Positions 10,524 through 20,663 of a stretch of 33,739 nt of DNA are shown here, piece after piece (within the stretch, counting starts at the first letter, position 1; each line of letters starts with the position of its first letter). The notes under the pieces were generated by a model. It worked only from the letters and a program-made list of their open reading frames with translations, did no database searches and had not been told where the DNA came from. Origin of the DNA: an uncultured Pelagibacteraceae bacterium (GTDB lineage: Bacteria; Pseudomonadota; Alphaproteobacteria; Pelagibacterales; Pelagibacteraceae). A program made the translations under genes and the position numbers. Location of the stretch: NCBI GenBank assembly GCA_902607215.1, contig CACLJJ010000007.1, positions 1 through 33,739 on the forward strand, written 5' to 3'.

Positions 10524-10892
10524 ATGAAAGAAAAAAATTCAAATTTAACTGCTGAACAAAAATTAGTTCTATTTGATGAAGGAACAGAACCACCTGGGTC
10601 TAGTAAATTGAATAATGAAAAAAGAGAGGGCAGTTATCATTGTGTAAATTGTGATACAAAACTTTTTGATTCAAAATCAAAATATGAAAGTGGATCAGGC
10701 TGGCCATCTTTTTTTGAGTCTTTGCCAAATGTTTTTGAGACAAAAGTTGATCATCACTTGGGATACGCAAGAACAGAATATCATTGCAAAATATGTGGTG
10801 GTCATCATGGTCATATTTTTGATGATGGCCCTCAACCTACAGGAAAAAGATTTTGCAATAACGGTATTTGCTTAATTTTTAAAGAAAAATGA
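10524..10892 (+). CDS. msrB: Peptide-methionine (R)-S-oxide reductase MsrB
   Basis: GTEPPGSSKLNNEKREGSYHCVNCDTKLF, SGSGWPSFFE, RTEYHCKICGGHHGHIFDDGPQPTGKRFCNNG; two CxxC zinc motifs. Confidence 0.92.
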   Translation: MKEKNSNLTAEQKLVLFDEGTEPPGSSKLNNEKREGSYHCVNCDTKLFDSKSKYESGSGWPSFFESLPNVFETKVDHHLGYARTEYHCKICGGHHGHIFDDGPQPTGKRFCNNGICLIFKEK

Positions 10893-10966
10893 ATATCTTG
10901 TTAGCTATTTTGCCCTGATTCTGATGTTTATAGTTTGTTTTTTAGAGGCTATTATAAAAAAATAAA

Positions 10967-11980
10967 ATGTTTGAAAAATTAGAAGAACTAGCAAAAAATA
11001 ATAAAAAGATTTCAGATTTCCATATTAGATCTGGCTCACCTCTTGCTTATAGACAAACTGGAGAAATATTTAAAGTAAAAGAAGTTGTTGTTAAGACACA
11101 AGATATTCAAGATCTTATTTCTACAAATTGCAATGAGATAGAAACTAAAAGATTTCAAGAGACTCATGAACTAGACTCTGCAGTAACAATAGCCGGATTA
11201 AGATTTAGAGCAAATTTTTATAAAACTATTAGGGGTCCGGCGGCCGTTCTTAGAAGAGTAGAAACTGTAATGCCTGAAATGTCACAATTTGATTTACCGC
11301 AAGTTCTTTATGATATTATTGATATGCACAAAGGATTAGTTTTAGTAACAGGACCAACAGGTTCTGGAAAATCAACAACACTTGCAGCAATTGTTAATGA
11401 GATAAATAAAACAAGAACTTCAAACATAATTACAGTTGAAGATCCAGTAGAGTTCATACATAAAGATATAAAGAGTATTGTATCTCATAGGGAAGTTGGA
11501 AAACAAACAAAGACTTTCGCAAGTGCTTTAAAAGCCGCACTAAGGGAAGACCCAGATGTAATCCTTGTTGGAGAGATGCGAGATTTAGAAACAGTCGGAC
11601 TTGCATTAACGGCAGCTGAGACAGGACACTTAGTTTTTGGAACACTACATACAAGTGGTGCTCCGAGTACAATAAATAGAATTATAGATGTATTTCCACC
11701 TGAACAACAAGCACAGATACGTGCACAAATTTCAACATCTTTAAAAATGGTAGTTACACAAAGATTGTTAAAAACAAAAGACGGCCAAGGTCGTGTTGGT
11801 GCTTTTGAAGTGATGAAGTGTACTGCTCCTATTCAAAATCTGATAAGAGAATCTAAAATTCATCAAATTCCAAGCATCATGCAGACTGCAGTTAAAGATG
11901 GTATGATAACTATGACAAAGTCATTAGAGGAACTTGTTAAAGCAGGTAAAATAGATGCGAGCGCTGGAAAAGAACATTAA
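10967..11980 (+). CDS. pilT: PilT-family type IV pilus retraction ATPase
   Basis: GPTGSGKSTTLAAIVN (Walker A), ALREDPDVILVGEMRDLETVGLALTAAETGHLVFGTLHTSGAPSTINRIIDVFPPEQQAQIRAQIS, C-terminal IQNLIRESKIHQIPSIMQT. Confidence 0.93.
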   Translation: MFEKLEELAKNNKKISDFHIRSGSPLAYRQTGEIFKVKEVVVKTQDIQDLISTNCNEIETKRFQETHELDSAVTIAGLRFRANFYKTIRGPAAVLRRVETVMPEMSQFDLPQVLYDIIDMHKGLVLVTGPTGSGKSTTLAAIVNEINKTRTSNIITVEDPVEFIHKDIKSIVSHREVGKQTKTFASALKAALREDPDVILVGEMRDLETVGLALTAAETGHLVFGTLHTSGAPSTINRIIDVFPPEQQAQIRAQISTSLKMVVTQRLLKTKDGQGRVGAFEVMKCTAPIQNLIRESKIHQIPSIMQTAVKDGMITMTKSLEELVKAGKIDASAGKEH

Positions 11981-12665
11981 AGGTTTTAACATAATCGAAC
12001 TTATTGCTGTTATTCTTATAGTAGGAATTATTTCTGCCGTAGCATATCCTAAATTTTCTGATTGGAAAAAAAAGAGAGAAATTAGAGATGCTTCTTTAAA
12101 GATAAAAAGTTTAATTTTAGGAATAAACGCACAAGTTCAAAGAGGATTATACGCATTTGTTCAAGTTTATGTAAATGTTAACGAAAATAATATAATTATT
12201 ATATCGAAAGGAATGAAATCAGATACGCTTGTTTCAAAAATAAATAATGGCGCACATGTTTGGAATACAGATCCTTCAACAAGGTGTAATATTATAAGCG
12301 ATACTTATTGGGATGACGATGGAGGAGCAGATAGCAATATGGTAAGTCAAGTACAAAAACTCGAACTAGACTCAAATAAATTTGCTAGTAATTTTTCAGG
12401 CGAAGCTGCTGTATGTTTTTCTAAAAATGCAAGATGGTATAGTGGAGCAGGTAATTTTGTAAGCGGCGTAGGAGGAGATATCAGTGTAGATCAAACAATG
12501 TTTTTATGTATAAAACTTTCAGATGTTCCAACATGTGCTATCGATGCAGGTAGCGGAGAACCAACCGTAGTTGTGGATAATGTATACTCAATTGATTGGA
12601 CGAGATTTGGAGAAGTAACCGTAGATAAGTGGAGTTCATTAACTGAAGAATGGGTACTACAATAA
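11955..12665 (+). CDS. Type IV prepilin-like protein (PilE/FimU-like), class III signal
   Basis: MRALEKNIKG|FNIIELIAVILIVGIISAVAYPKFSDWKKK; G-1, F+1, E+5. Overlaps pilT by 26 nt. Confidence 0.85.
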   Translation: MRALEKNIKGFNIIELIAVILIVGIISAVAYPKFSDWKKKREIRDASLKIKSLILGINAQVQRGLYAFVQVYVNVNENNIIIISKGMKSDTLVSKINNGAHVWNTDPSTRCNIISDTYWDDDGGADSNMVSQVQKLELDSNKFASNFSGEAAVCFSKNARWYSGAGNFVSGVGGDISVDQTMFLCIKLSDVPTCAIDAGSGEPTVVVDNVYSIDWTRFGEVTVDKWSSLTEEWVLQ

Positions 12666-12669
12666 TTAA

Positions 12670-13320
12670 ATGACAAAAAAAATTAAAAATATTTTAGGAT
12701 TAACAATTTTAGAAGCCGTTATATCAACGGCAATAGTAGGGATTGGCTTTATAGCAATTCTTCAAATGGTAAATTATTCAGTTCAATCAATTGATACTTC
12801 AGGAGAGAGAACCAAGGCTAACTATCTGGTAAGTATGATGGCAGAAGATGTTATTGGTCATAAAGATAGTATTTATGGTGTAAACACCAACACACAGGAT
12901 GTTGTTATTGGCATTGATGGTACCATCACCGTTGAAGGTGTAGAAAAAACAGATGCAAGAAAATTTTCAGATCATTTAGTAGAAGAAGAGTTTAGAGCAG
13001 GACCATGTGGTGCATCTACCGCCACAGATGATGGAACAATTAAAAGTATTTATGAAACTGAATTTGTTGATGCTCCTTCTAATAAAGAGGAAAAGTGGAT
13101 GAGAATATTTTCTCAAAATCGATATTTAAAATGCAGGGGAGAAAACGATGTAAAGAGAATGAAAGTTTACAAAATATGTAGATGGCCTGGTGTATGCCCT
13201 TTTCAAGACGCTTTAGTTACTGATGATGGAATGTACATTGGTAGAGTTCAAATTAATTTAAATGACGGTAAAAAAAGAAAATTTTTATATTTTCAAACAG
13301 ATTACAAAATTAGAAAATAA
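12670..13320 (+). CDS. Minor prepilin, PilV-like
   Basis: MTKKIKNILG|LTILEAVISTAIVGIGFIAILQMVNYSVQSIDTSGERTKANYL; order V-W-X-Y1. Confidence 0.78.
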   Translation: MTKKIKNILGLTILEAVISTAIVGIGFIAILQMVNYSVQSIDTSGERTKANYLVSMMAEDVIGHKDSIYGVNTNTQDVVIGIDGTITVEGVEKTDARKFSDHLVEEEFRAGPCGASTATDDGTIKSIYETEFVDAPSNKEEKWMRIFSQNRYLKCRGENDVKRMKVYKICRWPGVCPFQDALVTDDGMYIGRVQINLNDGKKRKFLYFQTDYKIRK

Positions 13321-14234
13321 TGAAAAAAAATTATTTAAAAAATATTTTAGGTTTTACTTTAATTGAGATACTTATCGGTGTTGTGATTTCTTCAATTATG
13401 ATGGCAGCAATGTATACTACTTATAGTGTTGTAAACAGAAGTTATTCTCAAGTTACAGACCGTGCAAAAATTAGCCGATCAGGAAGAGATATCGTAGAAA
13501 TGATGATGAGAGATATAAGAATGGCAGGGTTTAAGTATAGACTTGGAACAAATACACTAGACTTTCCAAATACAAGTTACTTACAATTTAATGGTGGAGA
13601 TACCACTATTGCTTTGAGCCATGATCCTATAATAATAGAAAAAGACGTATCGTTGGGTTTTTCTATAAGTGGAACAACAGGCGATCCAACTCCTAAACAT
13701 AGCGACGATGATAAGTGCTGTGATAGAATACATATTGTTTATGATGATTTTAATCAAAATAATGAAAATCAACCTTATAAGAGATATAAAATCACTTACT
13801 ATGCACTACCATTGAGTGAGGGAGGAGATGCAAGGTATGCTGCATACAAAACTGTACAAAGCTGGATTCAAAATTTAGATGAGGAAACAGGAGCATGGGT
13901 AAGCGATTGTTCTGAATGTTATGTTGGACAAAAAATTCGTGATCATATAGTCGATATGGAATTTATTCCACTTGATGCAGCAGGAAGAAAAATTTCTCCA
14001 CTTCCAAAACCAGGATCTGATACTACAGCTAGAGAAAATCTTTACAAAATAAGAGCAGTTGATGTGAGGTTAACGTTTAGATCGAAAAAAGAATTTTATA
14101 GATTTAATGCAAAAGCTGATACGCCAAGACTTGTAAAAGCACTTGGAGACAGAACGCAAGCATTTGTCGACAAATATTTAAGAGACTCTGTTGTTGTTAC
14201 AATTCATACAAGAAATATTGGGAGTGGAACATAA
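13320..14234 (+). CDS. Minor prepilin, PilW-like
   Basis: MKKNYLKNILG|FTLIEILIGVVISSIMMAAMYTTYS...GRDIVEMMMRDIRMAGF typical of PilW; 1-nt overlap with upstream gene. Confidence 0.85.
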   Translation: MKKNYLKNILGFTLIEILIGVVISSIMMAAMYTTYSVVNRSYSQVTDRAKISRSGRDIVEMMMRDIRMAGFKYRLGTNTLDFPNTSYLQFNGGDTTIALSHDPIIIEKDVSLGFSISGTTGDPTPKHSDDDKCCDRIHIVYDDFNQNNENQPYKRYKITYYALPLSEGGDARYAAYKTVQSWIQNLDEETGAWVSDCSECYVGQKIRDHIVDMEFIPLDAAGRKISPLPKPGSDTTARENLYKIRAVDVRLTFRSKKEFYRFNAKADTPRLVKALGDRTQAFVDKYLRDSVVVTIHTRNIGSGT

Positions 14235-14237
14235 ATC

Positions 14238-15002
14238 ATGAAGCATAAAAATGAAAAAGGCTTTGCTTTAATTCTTTCTCTTGTTCTTCTTATGGTAATG
14301 TCACTGATGGGAGGAGCTTTAATTGTAATTTCTTCAACGGATCATCAAAGTAATAATTCAAGCGATGAATACCAACAAGCTTTTTACGTAGCTGAGACCG
14401 CATTATTAGAAGCTGAGAAAAGTATAATAAATAATATGATGGGACCTTGGGTGAATGTTGATACAGCATTTACAGATGTTCCCACAGGTATGACGGAAGG
14501 TGAAAAAGAAGAATGGGATAGTATGGTAGAAAATATTACAAATGCAGCAGTTGGAGGTTTGGCAAGAAACACAGATAAGAGAGATTTACCCACAAACTTA
14601 ATTGCTGCTACGGTAACGCCTTGTTTTAACAGCTTTAGAAACATAGCCAGAACTGGTTTTTTGGTAACTGAACATCAAGTAAATAAAAATTTTGGAACTT
14701 TAATTCAGGCTGTTTTTACAGATGCAAACCTTGATGATTTGGCAAAACCCGAAGATATTGTAAGAGAAAAAGTATATATGGAAAGATTTAGATACGAATA
14801 TTTTATAACAAATATTGGTCCAGCAGAATACAGGGGTGCCGGTTCCAGTTTAAAAAAAACATCAACAAACGTTCAAACTTCTGGAACAGCATATAAAATC
14901 CACGGTTGTGGTTATATGATGCCGAGGGAAACCCCTCTTAGTGAGTTTGAAGATCCAGATATATTGGTTCCATTAGAAACTGTTGTTGTATTATCAAATT
15001 AG
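14238..15002 (+). CDS. Minor prepilin, PilX-like (no Glu5)
   Basis: MKHKNEKG|FALILSLVLLMVMSLMGGALIVISSTDHQSNNSSDEYQQAFYVAETALLEAEKSI; PilX/GspK-type N-terminus. Confidence 0.82.
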   Translation: MKHKNEKGFALILSLVLLMVMSLMGGALIVISSTDHQSNNSSDEYQQAFYVAETALLEAEKSIINNMMGPWVNVDTAFTDVPTGMTEGEKEEWDSMVENITNAAVGGLARNTDKRDLPTNLIAATVTPCFNSFRNIARTGFLVTEHQVNKNFGTLIQAVFTDANLDDLAKPEDIVREKVYMERFRYEYFITNIGPAEYRGAGSSLKKTSTNVQTSGTAYKIHGCGYMMPRETPLSEFEDPDILVPLETVVVLSN

Positions 15003-15072
15003 AATGCCCAGAATAGACATAAAACTTAAGGAAGAACCTTTAAAAACAGCAAGGACATTTTATAATAAAAAA

Positions 15073-15612
15073 ATGAAAAATTTTCTAAAATCGATGGTGT
15101 TAATTTTGACATTAGTCTTATTTAACAAAAGTGCATTTTCTTGTGATGCATTAAAAAATGTTCAGTTAGGTGAAGATTTTTCAAAATCTTCAGAAATTTT
15201 AGAATTTATCGATGCCCATCTCCCAGAAGATTATGATGACGGTGTAACTGCAGTGTACGAATCTAATACTGCCGATTACTGTCCTGATATGGGACTTGAT
15301 AATACGATATTAAAAGTTTTTATCTTCGAATCAAAAATAGCAGGGATTAGATTAGAAACATGGGATCTTGAAGCCCAAGAAAACGAAATTTATAAATTTG
15401 TGAAACATTATTATGGTAATATAGGCGAAGCGGCAAAAGAAAAAAATTGGACAGGTTATAAAGATATAAGTAGTGGTGGTAATAAATTATTTTATACAAA
15501 AATGATAGACAACAATGGAATTGTTGATGGAGTTATTGAAACTTTCGATATTACAACTGAAGAATTAGTGAATTATACTTTTTCGGAAGATATAGTTGAG
15601 GTTGGAGAATAA
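15073..15612 (+). CDS. Predicted secreted protein of unknown function between pilX and pilY1
   Basis: ORF track begins at 14983 but the ATG at 15073 gives a plausible signal peptide: MKNFLKSMVLILTLVLFNKSAFSCDALKNV. In the prepilin/pilY1 run. Confidence 0.7.
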   Translation: MKNFLKSMVLILTLVLFNKSAFSCDALKNVQLGEDFSKSSEILEFIDAHLPEDYDDGVTAVYESNTADYCPDMGLDNTILKVFIFESKIAGIRLETWDLEAQENEIYKFVKHYYGNIGEAAKEKNWTGYKDISSGGNKLFYTKMIDNNGIVDGVIETFDITTEELVNYTFSEDIVEVGE

Positions 15613-15615
15613 TTT

Positions 15616-18600
15616 ATGATGAAAATTTTGAAATATTTTTTATTTGCTTTTCTTTTTTTGAGTTTATATTCAGAAGTTCAAGTTCAAGCTAAACAGGTGC
15701 CACCAGGATCAGGAGAAGGTGATGTTCCTGCAAATATTTTATTTTTAATAGATAGTTCAGCAAGTATGAGCAGAAGAATCAATAATCGTGATGCAGTTTT
15801 TGGCGTCACAGGCGTAACTTACGATACTAATGGAGCTATTATTGCAGGACAAAGAAGAAACCTCGCAGTAGTAAAATTTGACGCCGATGGAACAAGAAAT
15901 AGAGAATTTGGTAATAATGCAGCAAGATGGACAGGACAATGGGGCGACACCTGTGAGGCAGGTCTTAGCTATGGATTTGGAGGTGGCACAGGATATGCTT
16001 CAACTACAAGAGATACGAGAACAAGAATTGGGTCAAAGGTTAGATTGGTTGCAAATATGAGCACTAACGATGGAACAATTAGTAACGAGGATATTGTTTT
16101 TTTTACATCTACTTCACGACCTCTTAGAGGGGATATAATTGGAATGTCTGAAGATGGAACAGACTGTAGATTCTATTTAAATCCAAGCAATATGAGAGTA
16201 CAGTCAATGGATATAGCTACAATAGGTGGTGAAGTTTATTTATTTGCTGTTGGTAAATGGGGAAGAAATTCTGCTTTTGTTTCTTATAATTTAACAAGAG
16301 GAATAATGGGTCCAATTTCTAATCTAGGAAGAGGTGGTAATGCAAATACACCTAGATATAATTTAAGACACACTTGGAGAATTGCAGTAAATAGCGATGC
16401 ATCAATTCTGTATGCTGGCAGGTATCATTTGTTTGGATTTGCATTAGAGAAAGCAGGAGATGTTTACCAACTTACAGGAGGTGGAAATGCTCTGTGCGTA
16501 AGATGCTATACAGCTACTAACTCAGGAAACCTAGATACTCAGTTAGTGCCCGTTTCTGGTGTTGATGTATCTCCTGATGATGACAATGTTCTATATATTA
16601 GCTCAAACTACAGACACGTTGTCCAAAAATTAAGTTTAGATGGAACTCAAACGGGATATACAGTTGTAGCAAGAGCTGGAACTGGTTCTCGTGAATACGG
16701 TATGAACACTGAAGATACAGGAGAGCTTGCCGCAAACAACGTCAGATTTAACTACCCAAATTCGATACATGTTACAGCTGATAAAATTTTAGTTGGATCT
16801 TCTTCCGGAACGATTGACGAATTTAATGAAAATCTTTTTACTGCAGCAAACAAAGACACAGCATGGCTTCAACAAATGGGTGGAGGAGCAGTCTCAAGAT
16901 GGACTGGAGTAAAACAAGCAATGGCTACCATTATAAGTGATACGACCTTAACAAGCGGCGCTCATTTTGGGTATGGTCACTGGAATGCAGGTGAAACTGG
17001 AGGACATAAAAGAAGAGGAAGAGGTGGAAGATTTTGTCATTTCAATAATTCATGTAATTATTATGGAGGATGGACTGGAACTCAAACAGATGGTCATTCT
17101 ACACTATGTAATAGAGACTCATGTTTAAATGTTGGTATTAGCTCTGAAGGATACACTAGGATCCTCGACCATTTATTACCTCAAAGACTTGCATGGGGAA
17201 CAGATTCAAGGGCATTTGCTCAAATAGCATATAAATATTTTTCAGGCGACTTTGAAGGTTATGATGCGACATCTGATTGTCAGCTAAATTATGTAATTGT
17301 TATTGGAGACGGAATGTTTATGAACAATAATGCTGCAGCTGACGAGATTGCTAAATTAAGAAGTTTGGAAAATCCAGTTGTAACATTATTTGTGGCTTAC
17401 GGTGGAGGTATTAACCCAGTTGGAATGAATAGATTTACCCAACTGGCTGTTGCAGGGTCTTGCCCAGGTGGCGACTCAACACATCCAGATTGTGAACCAG
17501 TTATAGAAGCAGCAACACCTGTACAATTAAAAACTCAACTAACAAGTAAAATTAGACAAATTCTTGCTGAAAAATTATCATTTACGGCACCATCAATTAC
17601 CGCAACGGTTCAAGAAGGTGGATCATTATATCAAGCTCAATTTGCTTACGAACAATATGGTGAATGGCATGGGACAATTTTAAGAAAAAAACTTAATGCA
17701 GACAATACAGTAGAACATGATACTGCTGCAGGAAACGCATTTGGAAATTGGGATGCTTCAAAAGAAGTGAGAAAACAGGCAGCTGCAGAAGGAGCAGCTG
17801 ACACAAGAAACATTTGGAGCGCAATACCTGATGCAAGTTATATAGGAAATTGGGATAATTTTAATACTGATAACTCAGATGCTATCATTGAGATGTTTGG
17901 GCTTTTAGAATACTCTGTCTTAGATTATCACAACACAACTTCACATTGTTCAACAAACGGCCACATTGGAGAAAATGGACATGAAGACGATGCCAAAGGT
18001 TTAATTAACTTCATGAAAGGAACTGATTATTTTGACTATGATGGTGATTGTAATGTTACCGAAAGAAGAGATCATGTCCTAGGAGACATATATCATTCTC
18101 AGTTAGTAGAAATAGGACCACCTGATGCAAGCACAGATTTTACAAGCAGTAATGAAGAAGCATATTTTAGATCTGCAAATAATTACCAAAGTTTTAAGAA
18201 GAATAACAGCACAAGAAGAAAAGTAATTTATGCTGGTTCAAACTCTGGAATGTTACATGCAATAAATGCTGAAACGGGAAAAGAAGAATGGGCTTTTATT
18301 CCACCATTTATAGCTGGCATTATGCCATCAATTATAAATACAGACCTAGATGGAGGGGTTGATGTTAGTTACGATGCTGATGGTAATAAAGTTGCTAAAG
18401 GAGGAACAAATGCAATTTTTGGTGTTGATGGATCACCAGTGGTTCACGATGTATATATGGCAGGTTATGATTCAGCTGGAAATTTAGACACTGCAAAAGC
18501 ATGGCGTACCATTTTAATGATACCTTACGGAAGAGGTGGTGCTGGATTTTCAGTGTTAGATGTAAGTAATCCAATATTAGTAGAAGGAAAAGGTCCAATA

Positions 18601-20463
18601 CATATGTATTCAATATTTAATGATGCAATAAACAATAAAGTTTTAGTTGCTGATCATGAAGGAGTTATAACAGAGTACCCTTACTCTTCAGGCTCTGCAA
18701 GTATAGGAGATTCTCTAGAAGCTAAACAGGCAACATCAAATTATAATGATGCTCGAGATGCTGATGACAAAGTATCAGAGAGTTGTGGTGAAACGGGCGA
18801 ACCAGCTTGTACTAATCAAGATGCTATTGCTACGTGTCAAACCAATGCTCAAGCAGGAGGTTCTTTTCATGTGGCTGGAACAGCTTCATGTTACCAGGGA
18901 AAATCATTTACTTTTGAAGGATTAACTCCACATGCACCTGATAATGTAAATGTTCCTAAAAGTAATTTAAAAATAACAGAAAGAGTAGATGGCACATTAA
19001 AAACTATAGATTTTGATAATGCAAAATATGTTAGTGGTCAGCTAGTTATTACCTTTGGTGCAGACAAAATTTATGCTGCCTCTGGAAGTGTATTAGAAAC
19101 TACCACTACTACTACTACTAATGAAGATGGTACTACTTCTACTACAACAGTAGAAACAGAAAAACCAACTAATGGTTTCAATGTTGCTACTTCTTGTACT
19201 TCTGCTCCTGGTATTGATCCTAAATACGACTATAGCCAATTAGGTGAAACGTGGTCAACACCAAGAATAGTTAGAGTTCCTTCTGAATTAGCTGGTCAAA
19301 GGAACAATTATAAAAAAGATACTTATGTAGCTGTTATGGGTGCTGGAATGGGCAATACAAATTTATGTGCTGGTTCTGCAGTTTATCTTGTTAATTTGGA
19401 AGATATGGACTACCCAGGATCAATTTTTGGTTCAGAGGCTAATGGAGGTCCAATTACTATAGTTGATACTGACCCATCTGGAATACTTACATCTGCTGGA
19501 GTTATGACAACACCAAATGGAAGTGATATAGGTAATTCACTGCCTTCATCTGCAGTTGTGATCACTCCTGACACTGCATACAACATTCCTTGGAGAGGAG
19601 CGATGGTATACTTCAATGACCTTGAAGGTAAAATTACAAAAATTAATTTAACAAGTTCAACTAAGAACGGCGCAGAATTATTCGATCAAACAACATTGTT
19701 TAGATTGAATGCCGATACTGACAATAGAAGATACAGTTATTTTTCAATGGATGCAGGAATTGGAGTAACAACACGTGATTTTTGGTTATTTGGTGGAACA
19801 GGAAATTTTGCAAACATAGGTGGAGGATCGAAACATATGGATAACATATTATATGGAATAAAAGATCCTCATTATCCGTACTTTAAACATCTTAATGGAG
19901 TACATATTCCACCTGAAACGAATGATACTTTTATAAAAATAGCACACGAAGGTGCTAATAGCGCCAAAGATATTGATAATGGTGTGGTATGCGTTAACAC
20001 AACTGGGAAAGTTACTTGTGACCATGGACCTGGCCCGGGTGATTTAGCGTGGGTAATACATTTAGACACACCAGATGGTTTAGCTCCTAATAATCCATCA
20101 ACAGTAAATACTTATAGAAAACTTTCTGCAACACCAACATTATTTAAGGGACAAGTGTATTTTCCAATTTACGAACCACCACCAGGTAGCAACCCATGTA
20201 ATATTGGAATGGCGTACATATGTGTAGCTGATGATGAATGTGGATCTAACAATTCTCACCTTTTAACCAGAGGTGGTGCAGCAAATGGCAAAAAATGCAA
20301 ACAAATAAGAGAAGGAATTTTATCTGAACTAGTAATTTTTGGTGACACACTTTTTGCTAACGTTGCTGGACCTAAAGAAGATGAAGATACATTGTATTCA
20401 GTTTTAGCAGCTGCAGGAGAAGTTCAATCTAATAGAGGAAGCTGGAGAGAAAGCGGTTTCTAG
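15616..20463 (+). CDS. pilY1: PilY1-like pilus-associated adhesin/assembly protein
   Basis: Signal peptide; VWA MIDAS ANILFLIDSSASMS and VIVIGDGMFM; C-terminal PilY1 propeller motifs DYDGDCNVTERRDHVLGDIYHSQLVEIGPP, RRKVIYAGSNSGMLHAINAETGKEEWAFIPP, PYGRGGAGFSVLDVSNP, AMVYFNDLEGKITKINL; downstream of minor pilins. Confidence 0.9.
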   Translation: MMKILKYFLFAFLFLSLYSEVQVQAKQVPPGSGEGDVPANILFLIDSSASMSRRINNRDAVFGVTGVTYDTNGAIIAGQRRNLAVVKFDADGTRNREFGNNAARWTGQWGDTCEAGLSYGFGGGTGYASTTRDTRTRIGSKVRLVANMSTNDGTISNEDIVFFTSTSRPLRGDIIGMSEDGTDCRFYLNPSNMRVQSMDIATIGGEVYLFAVGKWGRNSAFVSYNLTRGIMGPISNLGRGGNANTPRYNLRHTWRIAVNSDASILYAGRYHLFGFALEKAGDVYQLTGGGNALCVRCYTATNSGNLDTQLVPVSGVDVSPDDDNVLYISSNYRHVVQKLSLDGTQTGYTVVARAGTGSREYGMNTEDTGELAANNVRFNYPNSIHVTADKILVGSSSGTIDEFNENLFTAANKDTAWLQQMGGGAVSRWTGVKQAMATIISDTTLTSGAHFGYGHWNAGETGGHKRRGRGGRFCHFNNSCNYYGGWTGTQTDGHSTLCNRDSCLNVGISSEGYTRILDHLLPQRLAWGTDSRAFAQIAYKYFSGDFEGYDATSDCQLNYVIVIGDGMFMNNNAAADEIAKLRSLENPVVTLFVAYGGGINPVGMNRFTQLAVAGSCPGGDSTHPDCEPVIEAATPVQLKTQLTSKIRQILAEKLSFTAPSITATVQEGGSLYQAQFAYEQYGEWHGTILRKKLNADNTVEHDTAAGNAFGNWDASKEVRKQAAAEGAADTRNIWSAIPDASYIGNWDNFNTDNSDAIIEMFGLLEYSVLDYHNTTSHCSTNGHIGENGHEDDAKGLINFMKGTDYFDYDGDCNVTERRDHVLGDIYHSQLVEIGPPDASTDFTSSNEEAYFRSANNYQSFKKNNSTRRKVIYAGSNSGMLHAINAETGKEEWAFIPPFIAGIMPSIINTDLDGGVDVSYDADGNKVAKGGTNAIFGVDGSPVVHDVYMAGYDSAGNLDTAKAWRTILMIPYGRGGAGFSVLDVSNPILVEGKGPIHMYSIFNDAINNKVLVADHEGVITEYPYSSGSASIGDSLEAKQATSNYNDARDADDKVSESCGETGEPACTNQDAIATCQTNAQAGGSFHVAGTASCYQGKSFTFEGLTPHAPDNVNVPKSNLKITERVDGTLKTIDFDNAKYVSGQLVITFGADKIYAASGSVLETTTTTTTNEDGTTSTTTVETEKPTNGFNVATSCTSAPGIDPKYDYSQLGETWSTPRIVRVPSELAGQRNNYKKDTYVAVMGAGMGNTNLCAGSAVYLVNLEDMDYPGSIFGSEANGGPITIVDTDPSGILTSAGVMTTPNGSDIGNSLPSSAVVITPDTAYNIPWRGAMVYFNDLEGKITKINLTSSTKNGAELFDQTTLFRLNADTDNRRYSYFSMDAGIGVTTRDFWLFGGTGNFANIGGGSKHMDNILYGIKDPHYPYFKHLNGVHIPPETNDTFIKIAHEGANSAKDIDNGVVCVNTTGKVTCDHGPGPGDLAWVIHLDTPDGLAPNNPSTVNTYRKLSATPTLFKGQVYFPIYEPPPGSNPCNIGMAYICVADDECGSNNSHLLTRGGAANGKKCKQIREGILSELVIFGDTLFANVAGPKEDEDTLYSVLAAAGEVQSNRGSWRESGF

Positions 20464-20663
20464 TTAAATATTTTAAAGTAAAAATAAACAATCCATAAAA
20501 ACATTGTAAGCATAGTAACAAAAATTAATGCGAGTCCAACGAGCGTGTCTTGATTAACTTTCTTTCTCCATTTTTTTGGAAAAAAGTTTAAAGAATAAGC
20601 ATAAACAATAATAAAAACATTAAATGCCGAAACAGCGATGCTAAATAATAAAAATTTATCCAT
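20460..20663 (-). CDS. Small membrane protein (about 67 aa), unknown function
   Basis: ORF track gives 20460..20714, but the internal ATG at 20663 (MDKFLLFSIAVSAFNVFIIVYAYSLNFFPKKW...) fits a TAATG junction with the prepilin peptidase stop; two predicted TM segments. Confidence 0.6.
   Translation of the reverse strand: MDKFLLFSIAVSAFNVFIIVYAYSLNFFPKKWRKKVNQDTLVGLALIFVTMLTMFLWIVYFYFKIFN

Noticed and set aside
10651-10875. Alternate-frame 74-aa ORF within msrB
   Set aside because: Same-strand shadow frame of a clear MsrB with intact CxxC motifs.
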